Shown piece after piece: positions 16,926-25,875 of a stretch of DNA of 64,000 nt. Made by a program: the position numbers and the translations under genes. Below the pieces are notes generated by a model. That model was not told the DNA's origin and made no database searches. It saw nothing but the letters and a program-made list of their open reading frames with translations. Position 1 is the stretch's first letter, and the number at the start of each line of letters is the position of its first letter. This DNA comes from Prodigiosinella aquatilis (GTDB lineage: Bacteria; Pseudomonadota; Gammaproteobacteria; Enterobacterales; Enterobacteriaceae): NCBI GenBank assembly GCA_030388725.1, contig CP128857.1:682001-746000 (forward strand). Reading direction: 5' to 3'.

Positions 16926-18242
16926 TTAGTCCGCTAAACCTGTAGAACTGTTTTGGTTTAATAACATGGTGAATGCTGTATGGAACCTGCCTGCCGCATC
17001 TTCAAGTACGTCATGCGTATGGCAGGCACTAAGCCAACCATGGGACTTGTGCATATCAATACCTTGGCAGGTAAGAATCGCTTTCAGCTCGCTATATATA
17101 GCCGCGTTTTTTTGCGCCATCCAGATTGCATCTTCAGAGGGCGCAATCTCAACCCCTGCCTTTTGCGCGCCAATCAATATGTGAAAGATTGAAGATTGAT
17201 GGAATAACTGCACATCAATACCGACCTGATTGGCCTTATCATTCACCATGTCTACAAATAGTGCGGTGTTTCTGTCCAATGTTTTTTGAATCGTTCCATC
17301 AGCCACCAGTGCCAATGTGGTCAACCCCGCGCAAGCGGACAGCGGGTTACCGTTGAACGTACCGGTATGGAGCACCTTGGTGCTATGGTCTGCTTCAAAG
17401 CAGGCCATAACCGCACGACTCCCTGCCACAGCCGCACCGGGCAAACCACCGCACAGTACTTTGGACAACGTGGTGATATCCGGCATAACGGCAGACAACT
17501 GCTGCACTCCGCCGGGCGCGTAACGAAACCCACTCATTACTTCATCAAAAATCAGCAAGGTACCATGACGCAGGGTGATATCCCTCAACATCTGCAGATA
17601 GTGTGCATCGTAGGGTAATGTGCCGCTGCTACCGCCCCCCGGTTCAAGGATCACCGCAGCCGTTTCCTCTGCGGCCAATGCTGTTTCTATCGCATCCGGA
17701 TCGTATGGCGGTACTAATTGCAAGTGTCTGGCCGCTTCTGGATGCGAACCGGTTGGCCAATCATCGTCGATCCCGGAAAGTGCCTCATCATGCCAACCGT
17801 GAAAATGCCCATCGACCCGTACAATATTGGGTCGTCGGGTATAAGCTCGGACCAGCCGTATAGCCAACAACGTGGCTTCAGTACCTGAAGCACTGAACCG
17901 GGCCTGCTCAGCACCCGGTACCAGTTGTGTTATCTTTTCTGCCCATTGCACCAACAGAGTATGATTTCCAGAAAGGTGTGTACCATTATTAAGTTGCGCT
18001 GTAAGCGCCTGGGTAACAGCGGGATGATTGTGACCAACGATTAACGCACCATGGCCCATCCAAAAGTTCGTGTATTGTCGACCATCAACATCTCACTTAT
18101 AAGCGCCATTTGTGGCCCAATCATTCTTATGGAAAACAACGTCGTAAGGGTATTTACTGATAACCCTTATCTTTGGGAAGCGATCTGCGCTGTTGTGATC
18201 GCTTTTTTTGTCCGCCAGATGGTTGTCTCGGTTCTGACGAAC
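16926..18242 (-). pseudogene. Class III PLP aminotransferase (glutamate-1-semialdehyde aminotransferase-like), interrupted near its N-terminus
   Basis: The long frame from 18059 encodes 377 residues of a class III aminotransferase. It has HGALIVGHNHP, the PLP-phosphate region SGTEATLLAIR, the aspartate in LIFDEVMSGFR and the Schiff-base lysine in TLSKVLCGGLPGA. Family members carry about 50 more residues ahead of this. Reading upstream in frame gives TNGAYK-stop-DVDGRQYTNFWMGHG, where the stop is a TGA at 18095-18093. The family normally has a hydrophobic residue, often Trp, before DVDG. A further 49 in-frame codons of homologous-looking sequence reach a TAA at 18245-18243, with no ATG, GTG or TTG among them. 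So the gene looks complete in extent (about 427 codons) but carries a nonsense codon and lacks a start. It is the first gene of the island operon. Confidence 0.7.
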
Positions 18243-18279
18243 TTACTGGTGTTCTACATATTGGTTTATGCGTTATAGA

Positions 18280-18468
18280 TAATTGGTTTGCTGCATGGAC
18301 CAGCGTTTATTTATCGGGCATTGGTGCGTGGACTGGTGAAAGAAAGATTGTGCGGTGAAGGTCTACACCTCGAAGTTGCACGTCTGGTCAGGCGGGTAGC
18401 CTTCTTTATGGGTCCCACTCGTGTTTCCACCGCAGATGCAGACGGTCACTGTCCATCAATGCAGTAAT
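18280..18468 (+). other. Possible gene relic between island operon and metY
   Basis: In the 570-bp gap 18243-18815 one plus-strand frame stays open to a TAA at 18466-18468. It encodes regular-looking text such as FIYRALVRGLVKERLCGEG and LHLEVARLVRRVAFFMG. I do not recognise the family and see no start. The remainder of the gap holds only a small hairpin near 18560 and the metY promoter. Confidence 0.2.
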
Positions 18469-18770
18469 GAACAATATTATCCCAAACATTATCGGTGAAT
18501 GTCGGCTGCGAGATGATTGCCTGTTTTCCTTATCGTCTTTCATAGACATTGAGTGAGGTTGTGGGTATGATGCCCACCGCATCAGAAACCCTGTGTTGTA
18601 ATTTATCGCCGCTGTTATTGACTTTACTAAAAGTAGATGATGAAGGGCGCAATCAGGGATAAGTATATGGATGAGGACTAATTACGATAAGGTCTTGACA
18701 GGTCTCCTTGTGTTTCAATACGATAGGCTAAACCTTCAAGTATCGTCCTTGTAGCAATTCTAGAGATAAC

Positions 18771-18799
18771 TTGCGTTTTTGCGGTTGTCAGCGTATTAT
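18771..18799 (+). promoter_or_regulatory. Sigma70 promoter of metY-rimP-nusA-infB operon
   Basis: A TTGCGT -35 at 18771-18776 and a TATTAT -10 at 18794-18799 have a 17-bp spacer. The tRNA begins 17 bp after the -10. In E. coli the metY promoter also drives rimP-nusA-infB. Confidence 0.65.
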
Positions 18800-18815
18800 T
18801 TTCCACGTTTTCGGA

Positions 18816-18892
<77 letters not shown>

Positions 18893-19035
18893 TTTGATTT
18901 TCCCAATAAAGTTTTTTTTCACAAATAAACTGTTCTAGCGTGTCTGTGTATCACTTCCACAGTAAGTTTTGAAAAAATCCTTAACGGAAAACTACACCGC
19001 GTTGTATAGGCGGTATATAGGGTCCAGTTACTAAA

Positions 19036-19062
19036 AGCCTCGATATATCGGGGTTTTTTGTT
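19036..19062 (+). terminator. Terminator/attenuator 1 in metY-rimP leader
   Basis: The stem CCTCGAT/ATCGGGG is followed by six T's, 144 bp after metY. It would release metY transcripts unless antiterminated, so that only part of transcription reaches rimP-nusA-infB. Confidence 0.7.
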
Positions 19063-19080
19063 ATTTGACAGCAGAATTAC

Positions 19081-19103
19081 TGGGCTATTAAGCCCTTTTT
19101 TTA
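19081..19103 (+). terminator. Terminator/attenuator 2 just ahead of rimP
   Basis: A second small hairpin, GGGCTATTAAGCCC, is followed by seven T's and ends 17 bp before the rimP start. Two stacked weak terminators suggest attenuation of the nusA operon, which NusA itself is known to autoregulate in E. coli. Confidence 0.55.
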
Positions 19104-19119
19104 TGTCTTGGGGGTGGAC

Positions 19120-19572
19120 TTGTCCACATTAGAGCAAAAATTAACAGAGATGATTTCAGCACCTGTTGAAGCATTAGGTTATGAACTGGTGGGTATTGAA
19201 TTCATCCGGGGTCGCCAATCGACGCTGCGTATCTATATTGATAGTGACGATGGGATCACTGTTGATGATTGTGCTGATGTTAGTCATCAGGTCAGTGCAG
19301 TATTGGATGTTGAAGATCCCATATCCGTCGCCTATAACTTGGAAGTGTCGTCTCCAGGGCTGGATCGCCCTTTATTCACTGCTGATCATTATGTACATTT
19401 TATTGGCGAAGAAGTGATAGTCGTGCTGCGTATGGCAGTCCAGAATCGCCGTAAGTGGCAGGGAATAATTAAATCCGTAGAAGGTGAGATGATCTCTGTA
19501 ACAGTGGAAGGCAAAGACGAAGTGTTCGCACTGAGCAACATCCAGAAAGCGAATCTGGTACCCCACTTTTAA
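19120..19572 (+). CDS. rimP: Ribosome maturation factor RimP
   Basis: This 150-residue protein is needed for 30S subunit maturation. It shows the RimP pattern STLEQKLTEMI, IYIDSDDGITVDDCADVSHQ and the highly conserved EVSSPGLDRPL near residue 72. An open frame begins 12 nt upstream. I take the TTG at 19120 (reading STLEQK next) because it yields the 150-residue E. coli length and follows a GGGGGTGG purine stretch. It is the first protein gene of the metY-nusA operon, 21 bp before nusA. Confidence 0.93.
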   Translation: MSTLEQKLTEMISAPVEALGYELVGIEFIRGRQSTLRIYIDSDDGITVDDCADVSHQVSAVLDVEDPISVAYNLEVSSPGLDRPLFTADHYVHFIGEEVIVVLRMAVQNRRKWQGIIKSVEGEMISVTVEGKDEVFALSNIQKANLVPHF

Positions 19573-19593
19573 AGTTTGGATGAGGCAACTAGG

Positions 19594-21084
19594 ATGAATA
19601 AAGAGATTCTGGCTGTTGTTGAAGCGGTTTCAAACGAAAAAGCCGTTCCGCGCGAGAAAATTTTTGAAGCGCTGGAAACAGCATTAGCAACAGCAACTAA
19701 GAAAAAGTACGAACAGGAAATTGAAGTCCGTGTCTGTATTGACCGTAAAACAGGGGACTTTGATACATTTCGTCGCTGGCTGGTAGTGAATGAAGTCACT
19801 TTACCAACACGTGAGATCACCCTGGAAGCGGCACAGTTTGATGATCCTACTGTCGGACTGGGTGGTTATATTGAAGATCAGATTGAATCTGTCACCTTCG
19901 ATCGGATCACTACTCAAACAGCCAAACAGGTTATTGTTCAGAAGGTTCGTGAGGCTGAACGGGCGATGGTTGTCGAACAGTTCCGTGAACAGGAAGGTGA
20001 AATCGTAACCGGTGTAATCAAGAAAGTAAGCCGTGATAATATTTCCCTGGATCTGGGGAATAACGCCGAAGCAGTTATTGGCCGTGAAGATATGCTTCCC
20101 CGCGAGAATTTTCGCCCAGGTGACCGTGTGCGAGGCGTGCTTTATTCCGTTCGCCCAGAAGCCCGTGGAGCGCAGTTGTTTGTCAGCCGTTCTCGCCCGG
20201 AAATGCTGGTTGAGCTTTTCCGCATTGAAGTACCGGAAATTGGTGAGGAACTCATTGAAATCAAAGCTGCGGCACGTGATCCAGGATCTCGTGCGAAAAT
20301 CGCAGTTAAAACCAATGATAAGCGTATCGATCCGGTAGGTGCCTGCGTAGGTATGCGTGGTGCACGCGTACAGGCAGTGTCTAGTGAACTGGGTGGTGAG
20401 CGTGTTGATATCGTGCTATGGGATGATAACCCGGCACAGTTTGTTATTAATGCAATGGCTCCGGCAGATGTGGCATCTATCGTGGTAGATGAAGACAACC
20501 ATACCATGGATATCGCTGTTGAAGCTGGCAACCTGGCTCAGGCTATCGGCCGTAACGGACAAAACGTGCGCTTGGCTTCTCAGCTCAGTGGCTGGGAATT
20601 GAACGTGATGACCATAGAAGATCTTCAGGAGAAACATCAGGCTGAAGCTCATGCAGCAATCGATATCTTCACTAAATATCTGGATATTGATGAAAATTTC
20701 GCCACACTTTTAGTGGAAGAGGGTTTTTCTTCTCTGGAGGAGCTGGCTTATGTACCGATCAAAGAGTTGCAAGAAATTGACGATCTGGATGAAGAAATCG
20801 TTGAATCTCTGCGTGAGCGTGCAAAAGCCGCATTGACCACGTTGGCGTTGGCGCGTGAAGAAAGCCGTGGTGATGTTCAACCTGCCGATGATTTGCTCAG
20901 TTTGCCTGGTTTGTCCCGTGAAATGGCATTCAAACTGGCTGCATGTGGTGTATGTACGTTGGAAGATCTTGCTGAGCAGGGCGTCGACGACCTGGCAGAT
21001 GTTGAAGGGCTTGATGAAAAAAGAGCCGGTGAGCTAATTATGGCTGCACGTAATATCTGTTGGTTTGGTGACGACAACGAATAA
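19594..21084 (+). CDS. nusA: Transcription termination/antitermination factor NusA
   Basis: This 496-residue RNA polymerase-binding factor controls pausing, intrinsic termination and antitermination. The domains run in order: NTD (MNKEILAVVEAVSNEKAVPRE), S1 (GVIKKVSRDNISLDLG near 135), and two KH domains (ACVGMRGARVQAV near 257; AIGRNGQNVRLAS near 325). Two acidic C-terminal repeats end in AARNICWFGDD. The frame opens six codons earlier; the ATG at 19594 with upstream AGG matches the E. coli start. It sits between rimP and infB in the conserved operon. Confidence 0.97.
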   Translation: MNKEILAVVEAVSNEKAVPREKIFEALETALATATKKKYEQEIEVRVCIDRKTGDFDTFRRWLVVNEVTLPTREITLEAAQFDDPTVGLGGYIEDQIESVTFDRITTQTAKQVIVQKVREAERAMVVEQFREQEGEIVTGVIKKVSRDNISLDLGNNAEAVIGREDMLPRENFRPGDRVRGVLYSVRPEARGAQLFVSRSRPEMLVELFRIEVPEIGEELIEIKAAARDPGSRAKIAVKTNDKRIDPVGACVGMRGARVQAVSSELGGERVDIVLWDDNPAQFVINAMAPADVASIVVDEDNHTMDIAVEAGNLAQAIGRNGQNVRLASQLSGWELNVMTIEDLQEKHQAEAHAAIDIFTKYLDIDENFATLLVEEGFSSLEELAYVPIKELQEIDDLDEEIVESLRERAKAALTTLALAREESRGDVQPADDLLSLPGLSREMAFKLAACGVCTLEDLAEQGVDDLADVEGLDEKRAGELIMAARNICWFGDDNE

Positions 21085-21109
21085 CAAACTGTAGCAGGAA
21101 AGGAACAGC

Positions 21110-23812
21110 ATGACAGATGTAACCATAAAATCGCTGGCCGCAGAGATTCAGACTTCGGTTGACCGCCTGATACAGCAATTTGCTGATGCGGGAATTACCA
21201 AGTCTGCTTCAGACTCTGTGGCGCAGCACGAGAAAGAAGCACTGCTGACGTACCTGAACCGTGAACGCGGTAGTGCATCAAGCAAATTGACATTACAACG
21301 TAAAACACGTAGCACATTAAATATTCCGAGCACCGGCGGTAAGAGTAAATCGGTGCAGATTGAAGTCCGCAAGAAACGCACTTATGTAAAACGCGATCCA
21401 CTGGATGCCCAACAGGCTGAAGAGGAAGAGCTGGCACGGCGTGAAGCGGAAGAACAGGCACAACGCATTGCTGAAGAGCAAGCTAAACGTGAAGCTGAAG
21501 AAAAAGCTAAACGTGAAGCCGCTGAGAAGGCAAAACGCGCTGCTGAAGAGCAAGCCAAACGTGAAGCCGCCGAAAAAGCTAAGCGTGATGTAGCGGAAAA
21601 AGAAAAAGTGATCAATCAACAGAATGACAGTACGACCAAACCAGCCCAGTCTGAGAAAGCTCGACGTGAAGCTGAAGCGGCTGAACTCAAGCGCAAAGCA
21701 GAAGAAGCGGCACAGATGAAAGTTGAAGAAGAAGCCCGGCGTATTGCTGAAGAAGCCCGTCGCATGGCGACAGAGAACGCCGGACTTTGGGAAGCGCAAA
21801 GCACACCAGTTGTTACCGAAGATGCTGACTACCACGTAACAACATCTCATCATGCGCGTGAAGCTGAAGATGAGAATGACCGCAAGGTTGAAGGTGAACG
21901 TCGTAGCCGTAGCCGTAAGGTGACCAAACAGAAAAAAGGTAATCGTCTGTCTGAGTCCAAGGCTGATCGTGAAGAGGCTCGTGCCGTTCGTGGTGGTAAG
22001 GGCAAACGTAAACCAAGCACATTGCAGCAGGGGTTCAATAAACCAGCGCAGGCTGTCAACCGTGATGTGGTCATCGGTGAAACCGTTACGGTTGCCGAAT
22101 TGGCCAATAAAATGGCGGTGAAAGGCTCTCAGGTCATCAAAACCATGATGAAACTTGGCGCTATGGCGACTATTAACCAGGTTATCGATCAGGAAACAGC
22201 ACAACTGGTTGCGGAAGAAATGGGTCACAAAGTGATTCTTCGCCGTGAAAACGAGTTGGAAGAAGCGGTAATGAGTGACCGTGATACTGGCGTTGCACCC
22301 GAATCTCGTGCACCGGTAGTGACTATCATGGGACATGTTGACCACGGTAAAACTTCACTGCTGGATTATATTCGCTCTACTAAAGTCGCAGCTGGCGAAG
22401 CGGGTGGGATTACTCAGCATATAGGTGCTTATCACGTAGAAACCGGAAACGGGATGATTACTTTCCTGGATACTCCTGGACATGCCGCGTTTACCGCTAT
22501 GCGTGCACGTGGTGCTCAGGCAACAGATATCGTGGTTCTCGTGGTTGCAGCTGACGATGGCGTTATGCCTCAGACTATTGAAGCAATCCAGCATGCCAAA
22601 GCAGCTAAAGTTCCGGTCGTTGTTGCTGTTAACAAAATTGATAAACCAGAAGCTGATCCAGACCGTGTGAAAAATGAATTGTCCCAGTACGGTGTTATGC
22701 CGGAAGAGTGGGGCGGTGAGTCTCAGTTTGTACATGTGTCGGCAAAAGCCGGTACTGGTATTGATGAGCTGTTGGATGCAATCCTGTTACAGTCTGAAGT
22801 TCTGGAACTGAAGGCGATCCGTAGCGGTATGGCCAGTGGTGTCGTGATTGAGTCCTTCCTGGATAAGGGGCGTGGTCCGGTTGCAACTGTTCTGGTACGA
22901 GAAGGCACACTGAATAAAGGTGATATTGTTCTGTGTGGCTTTGAATATGGCCGAGTACGTGCAATGCGTGACGAACTAGGGCATGAAATTACAGAAGCTG
23001 GTCCGTCTATTCCAGTTGAAATTCTCGGTCTGTCAGGTGTACCTGCGGCCGGTGATGAAGCGACGGTCGTGCGTGATGAGAAGAAAGCGCGTGAAGTGGC
23101 TCTCTATCGTCAGGGTAAATTCCGTGACGTTAAACTGGCTCGTCAGCAGAAATCCAAATTGGAAAATATGTTCGCTAACATGACCGAAGGTGAGGTTTCT
23201 GAGCTAAATATTGTTCTGAAATCTGATGTCCAGGGGTCTTGTGAAGCGATTTCTGATTCTTTGTTGAAACTGTCTACTGACGAAGTGAAAGTCAAAATCG
23301 TGGGTTCTGGTGTAGGCGGTATCACAGAAACTGATGCAACATTGGCTGCTGCGTCGAACGCGATTATTCTTGGTTTTAACGTTCGTGCTGATGCTTCTGC
23401 GCGTCGTGTCGTTGAGTCAGAAAGCGTGGATTTGCGCTATTACTCCGTCATTTATGATTTGATCGACGAAGTGAAACAGGCGATGAGCGGTATGCTGGCG
23501 CCAGAGTATAAGCAAGAAATCATCGGTATGGCCGAAGTGCGTGATGTCTTCAAGTCACCGAAGTTTGGTGCGATTGCTGGCTGTATGGTGACCGAAGGTG
23601 TTGTTAAGCGTCACAACAAGATTCGCGTCCTGCGCGACAATGTGGTGATCTATGAAGGTGAGCTGGAGTCTCTGCGCCGCTTCAAAGATGACGTTAACGA
23701 AGTCCGTAACGGTATGGAATGTGGTATCGGTGTTAAGAACTATAACGACGTTCGCCCAGGCGACATGATCGAAGTGTTTGAAACTATTGAAATTAAACGC
23801 ACTATCGCTTAA
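21110..23812 (+). CDS. infB: Translation initiation factor IF-2
   Basis: This 900-residue GTPase brings fMet-tRNA to the 30S subunit and promotes subunit joining. A short N-terminal helical domain is followed by a highly charged, repetitive Ala/Glu/Lys/Arg linker (about residues 105-240, with many AKREAEEKAKR-like repeats). The G domain has GHVDHGKTS near 406, DTPGH near 452 and NKID near 506. Domains II-IV carry the fMet-tRNA binding C-terminus. Internal starts giving IF2-beta forms are known in E. coli but I could not assign them here. The length is close to E. coli (890). Confidence 0.97.
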   Translation: MTDVTIKSLAAEIQTSVDRLIQQFADAGITKSASDSVAQHEKEALLTYLNRERGSASSKLTLQRKTRSTLNIPSTGGKSKSVQIEVRKKRTYVKRDPLDAQQAEEEELARREAEEQAQRIAEEQAKREAEEKAKREAAEKAKRAAEEQAKREAAEKAKRDVAEKEKVINQQNDSTTKPAQSEKARREAEAAELKRKAEEAAQMKVEEEARRIAEEARRMATENAGLWEAQSTPVVTEDADYHVTTSHHAREAEDENDRKVEGERRSRSRKVTKQKKGNRLSESKADREEARAVRGGKGKRKPSTLQQGFNKPAQAVNRDVVIGETVTVAELANKMAVKGSQVIKTMMKLGAMATINQVIDQETAQLVAEEMGHKVILRRENELEEAVMSDRDTGVAPESRAPVVTIMGHVDHGKTSLLDYIRSTKVAAGEAGGITQHIGAYHVETGNGMITFLDTPGHAAFTAMRARGAQATDIVVLVVAADDGVMPQTIEAIQHAKAAKVPVVVAVNKIDKPEADPDRVKNELSQYGVMPEEWGGESQFVHVSAKAGTGIDELLDAILLQSEVLELKAIRSGMASGVVIESFLDKGRGPVATVLVREGTLNKGDIVLCGFEYGRVRAMRDELGHEITEAGPSIPVEILGLSGVPAAGDEATVVRDEKKAREVALYRQGKFRDVKLARQQKSKLENMFANMTEGEVSELNIVLKSDVQGSCEAISDSLLKLSTDEVKVKIVGSGVGGITETDATLAAASNAIILGFNVRADASARRVVESESVDLRYYSVIYDLIDEVKQAMSGMLAPEYKQEIIGMAEVRDVFKSPKFGAIAGCMVTEGVVKRHNKIRVLRDNVVIYEGELESLRRFKDDVNEVRNGMECGIGVKNYNDVRPGDMIEVFETIEIKRTIA

Positions 23813-23843
23813 TTTTTCCGATAACGTAATTTCATTTTTCCGT

Positions 23844-23875
23844 TCAGGGGGCTTAGTGCCCCCTGATTTTTCCCT
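23844..23875 (+). terminator. Terminator-like hairpin between infB and rbfA
   Basis: The stem TCAGGGGGC/GCCCCCTGA followed by TTTTT lies 30 bp after infB and just before rbfA. rbfA is expected to be partly co-transcribed with infB, so it probably acts as a partial terminator. Confidence 0.75.
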
Positions 23876-23886
23876 GAGGATTCATC

Positions 23887-24285
23887 ATGGCAAAAGAATT
23901 CAGTCGCACGCAGCGTGTGGCGCAGGAAATGCAAAAAGAAATCGCCATTATCATTCAGCGTGAAGTAAAAGATCCGCGTGTGGGAATGGCCACAGTTTCT
24001 GGTGTCGAGGTCTCGCGTGATTTGGCTTATGCCAAGATTTTTGTGACTTTTTTAAATGATAATGAACCAGAACAGGTTAAAACAGGCCTGAAGGCATTAC
24101 AGGATGCTTCTGGTTTTATTCGGATGTTGTTGGGTAAGGCTATGCGTTTACGTGTGGTTCCGGAATTGACTTTTGCTTATGACAATTCACTGGTAGAAGG
24201 GATGCGTATGTCCAATCTGGTGACCAATGTTGTTAGAAAGGATATTGAGCGTCGCTCCTCTTCCGACGATGATCAGGAGGATTAA
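23887..24285 (+). CDS. rbfA: 30S ribosome-binding factor A
   Basis: This 132-residue KH-like-fold protein binds the 30S subunit and helps 16S rRNA 5'-end maturation and cold adaptation. Recognised features are MAKEFSRTQRVAQEMQKEIA, the conserved KDPRVGMATVSGVEVSRDL and PELTFAYDNSLVEGMRM. Length and sequence match E. coli RbfA (133). Its TAA stop overlaps the truB ATG by one base, so the two genes are translationally coupled. Confidence 0.96.
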   Translation: MAKEFSRTQRVAQEMQKEIAIIIQREVKDPRVGMATVSGVEVSRDLAYAKIFVTFLNDNEPEQVKTGLKALQDASGFIRMLLGKAMRLRVVPELTFAYDNSLVEGMRMSNLVTNVVRKDIERRSSSDDDQED

Positions 24286-25241
24286 TGGGGCGTCCTCGTC
24301 GTCGCGGCCGAGATATAAACGGTGTGTTATTGCTAGATAAGCCGCAGAATATATCGTCTAATGATGTACTACAAAAAGTAAAGCGTATCTTCAATGCCAA
24401 CAGAGCAGGCCATACGGGGGCGTTAGATCCGCTGGCAACAGGAATGCTGCCGATTTGTCTGGGAGAAGCGACCAAGTTTTCCCAGTATCTGTTGGATTCA
24501 GATAAACGTTATCGTGTTATTGCCCGGTTGGGACAGCGCACTGATACTTCTGATGCTGACGGTAATGTGATCGAAGAACGCCCGGTTACGTTCACTGGTG
24601 ATGAACTGGCACATGCACTAGATGGATTTCGCGGCACTATCCAGCAGATTCCATCCATGTATTCTGCACTCAAGTATCAGGGGCGACCGTTATATGAGTA
24701 TGCCCGTCAAGGGCTGGTGGTTCCGCGTGAAGCACGGGAAATCACTGTCTATGAGTTGTTGTTTATCCGCTGGGAAGGGGATGAGCTGGAGCTGGAAATT
24801 CATTGCTCCAAAGGCACTTATATTCGTACCATTATTGACGATTTAGGTGAAAAACTTGGTTGTGGTGCACATGTCATTTACCTGCGTCGTTTACAGGTAG
24901 CAAATTACCCTATCGAGCGAATGATAACGCTGGAGCAGCTTAACGGATTGCTGGACCAGGATCAGGTGGATGCATCTTCACTGATGTCGGCACTGGATGC
25001 GCAGTTATTGCCTATGGATAGTCCGGTACAAGCGTTTCCTGAAGTGAATCTTTCTTTAGTGATGGCAGGATATTTGAAGCTGGGCCAGGCTGTTCGGACT
25101 GCCGGGGCGCCACTATCAGGTATGGTGCGCATTACTGAAGGTGAAGAGCATAAATTTATCGGCATGGGTGAGATGGACGTTGAAGGACGTGTGGCACCAC
25201 GGCGTTTGGTGGTCGAACACGCAGAGCCGGCTATCCAGTGA
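24285..25241 (+). CDS. truB: tRNA pseudouridine-55 synthase TruB
   Basis: This 318-residue enzyme converts U55 to pseudouridine in the T loop of nearly all tRNAs. The catalytic aspartate lies in HTGALDPLATGMLP near residue 47. The conserved SALKYQGRPLYEYAR and CSKGTYIRTIIDDLG motifs follow, and the C-terminal PUA domain starts around residue 250. The start overlaps the rbfA stop by one base. The protein is close in length to E. coli TruB (314). Confidence 0.96.
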   Translation: MGRPRRRGRDINGVLLLDKPQNISSNDVLQKVKRIFNANRAGHTGALDPLATGMLPICLGEATKFSQYLLDSDKRYRVIARLGQRTDTSDADGNVIEERPVTFTGDELAHALDGFRGTIQQIPSMYSALKYQGRPLYEYARQGLVVPREAREITVYELLFIRWEGDELELEIHCSKGTYIRTIIDDLGEKLGCGAHVIYLRRLQVANYPIERMITLEQLNGLLDQDQVDASSLMSALDAQLLPMDSPVQAFPEVNLSLVMAGYLKLGQAVRTAGAPLSGMVRITEGEEHKFIGMGEMDVEGRVAPRRLVVEHAEPAIQ

Positions 25242-25351
25242 GCATCTTGCTATCGTAAGGCGCTACGAGTAGAATAACCCGGCTTAAATCTTGGGTGGCT
25301 GAATTAGAGATCGGCGCCTTGTTTTTTATTTATAATGTTCTGGAGTTTACT

Positions 25352-25621
25352 ATGTCTCTAAGCGTTGAAGCTAAAGCTAAAATCGTTTCGGAATTCGGTC
25401 GTGATACTAATGACAGTGGTTCTACTGAAGTTCAGGTTGCTTTGTTGACTGCGCAGATTAATCATCTGCAAGGCCATTTTGCTGAGCATAAAAAAGATCA
25501 CCACAGTCGTCGCGGTCTGCTGCGCATGGTTTCGCAGCGTCGTAAGCTGCTGGATTATCTGAAGCGTAAAGATGTAGCGCGTTATACCAGCTTGATTGAA
25601 CGTCTGGGCCTGCGTCGCTAA
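25352..25621 (+). CDS. rpsO: 30S ribosomal protein S15
   Basis: This 89-residue protein binds 16S rRNA helices 20-22 and organises the platform. It has the S15 signature DSGSTEVQVALLTAQI near residue 20 and DHHSRRGLLRMVSQRRKLLDYL near 45. The frame runs 19 codons further upstream, but the ATG at 25352 with a TGGAG site gives the exact E. coli length. In E. coli S15 represses its own translation through a leader pseudoknot; I did not fold the leader here. Confidence 0.97.
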   Translation: MSLSVEAKAKIVSEFGRDTNDSGSTEVQVALLTAQINHLQGHFAEHKKDHHSRRGLLRMVSQRRKLLDYLKRKDVARYTSLIERLGLRR

Positions 25622-25640
25622 TCTGGCGAGTTTCAGTGGG

Positions 25641-25670
25641 AAGGGGCCTCTTGCGGCCCCTTTCTTCTAG
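25641..25670 (+). terminator. Terminator after rpsO
   Basis: The stem AAGGGGCC/GGCCCCTT with a small loop and a T/C-rich tail lies 20 bp after rpsO, between rpsO and pnp as in E. coli. Confidence 0.85.
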
Positions 25671-25712
25671 GAAGGTCTAGCAAAACAGAGTAATGTATTG
25701 TGTTTTAAACAG

Positions 25713-25810
25713 GATCCGTTATTACAGCGATTCGCGCGGCTAATGAGAGGCTTTATCTGCAAAGGCAGACTGAAGGTTGTCATTAGTCGCGAGGATGTAG
25801 TGACTGGATC
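25713..25810 (+). ncRNA. Long RNase III-type hairpin in the pnp leader
   Basis: The arms GATCC at 25713 and GGATC at 25806 pair. Just inside, GTTATTACA pairs with TGTAGTGAC, and further in CTAATGA pairs with TCATTAG, giving an imperfect stem of more than 25 bp. E. coli pnp has an equivalent leader stem that RNase III cuts, after which PNPase represses its own translation. Position and structure fit that regulatory element. Confidence 0.7.
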
Positions 25811-25875
25811 GGGTGTTAACTTGGCGTGAATTCGTCCCCTAATCACGCATATAGCATATGGTGAAGGATATAATT

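Noticed and set aside
18093..18095. TGA in the aminotransferase gene as a selenocysteine codon
   Set aside because: The position aligns with Trp or another hydrophobic residue in the family, not with Cys, and no selenocysteine hairpin was evident; nonsense mutation is simpler.
18051..18278. 75-codon plus-strand frame opposite the aminotransferase 5' region
   Set aside because: It overlaps the better-supported minus-strand coding pattern. Its hydrophobic text is probably a shadow.
21317..22345. 342-codon minus-strand frame opposite infB
   Set aside because: Mirror frame of the repetitive Ala/Glu/Lys linker of IF-2; Phe/Ser-rich text with no motif.
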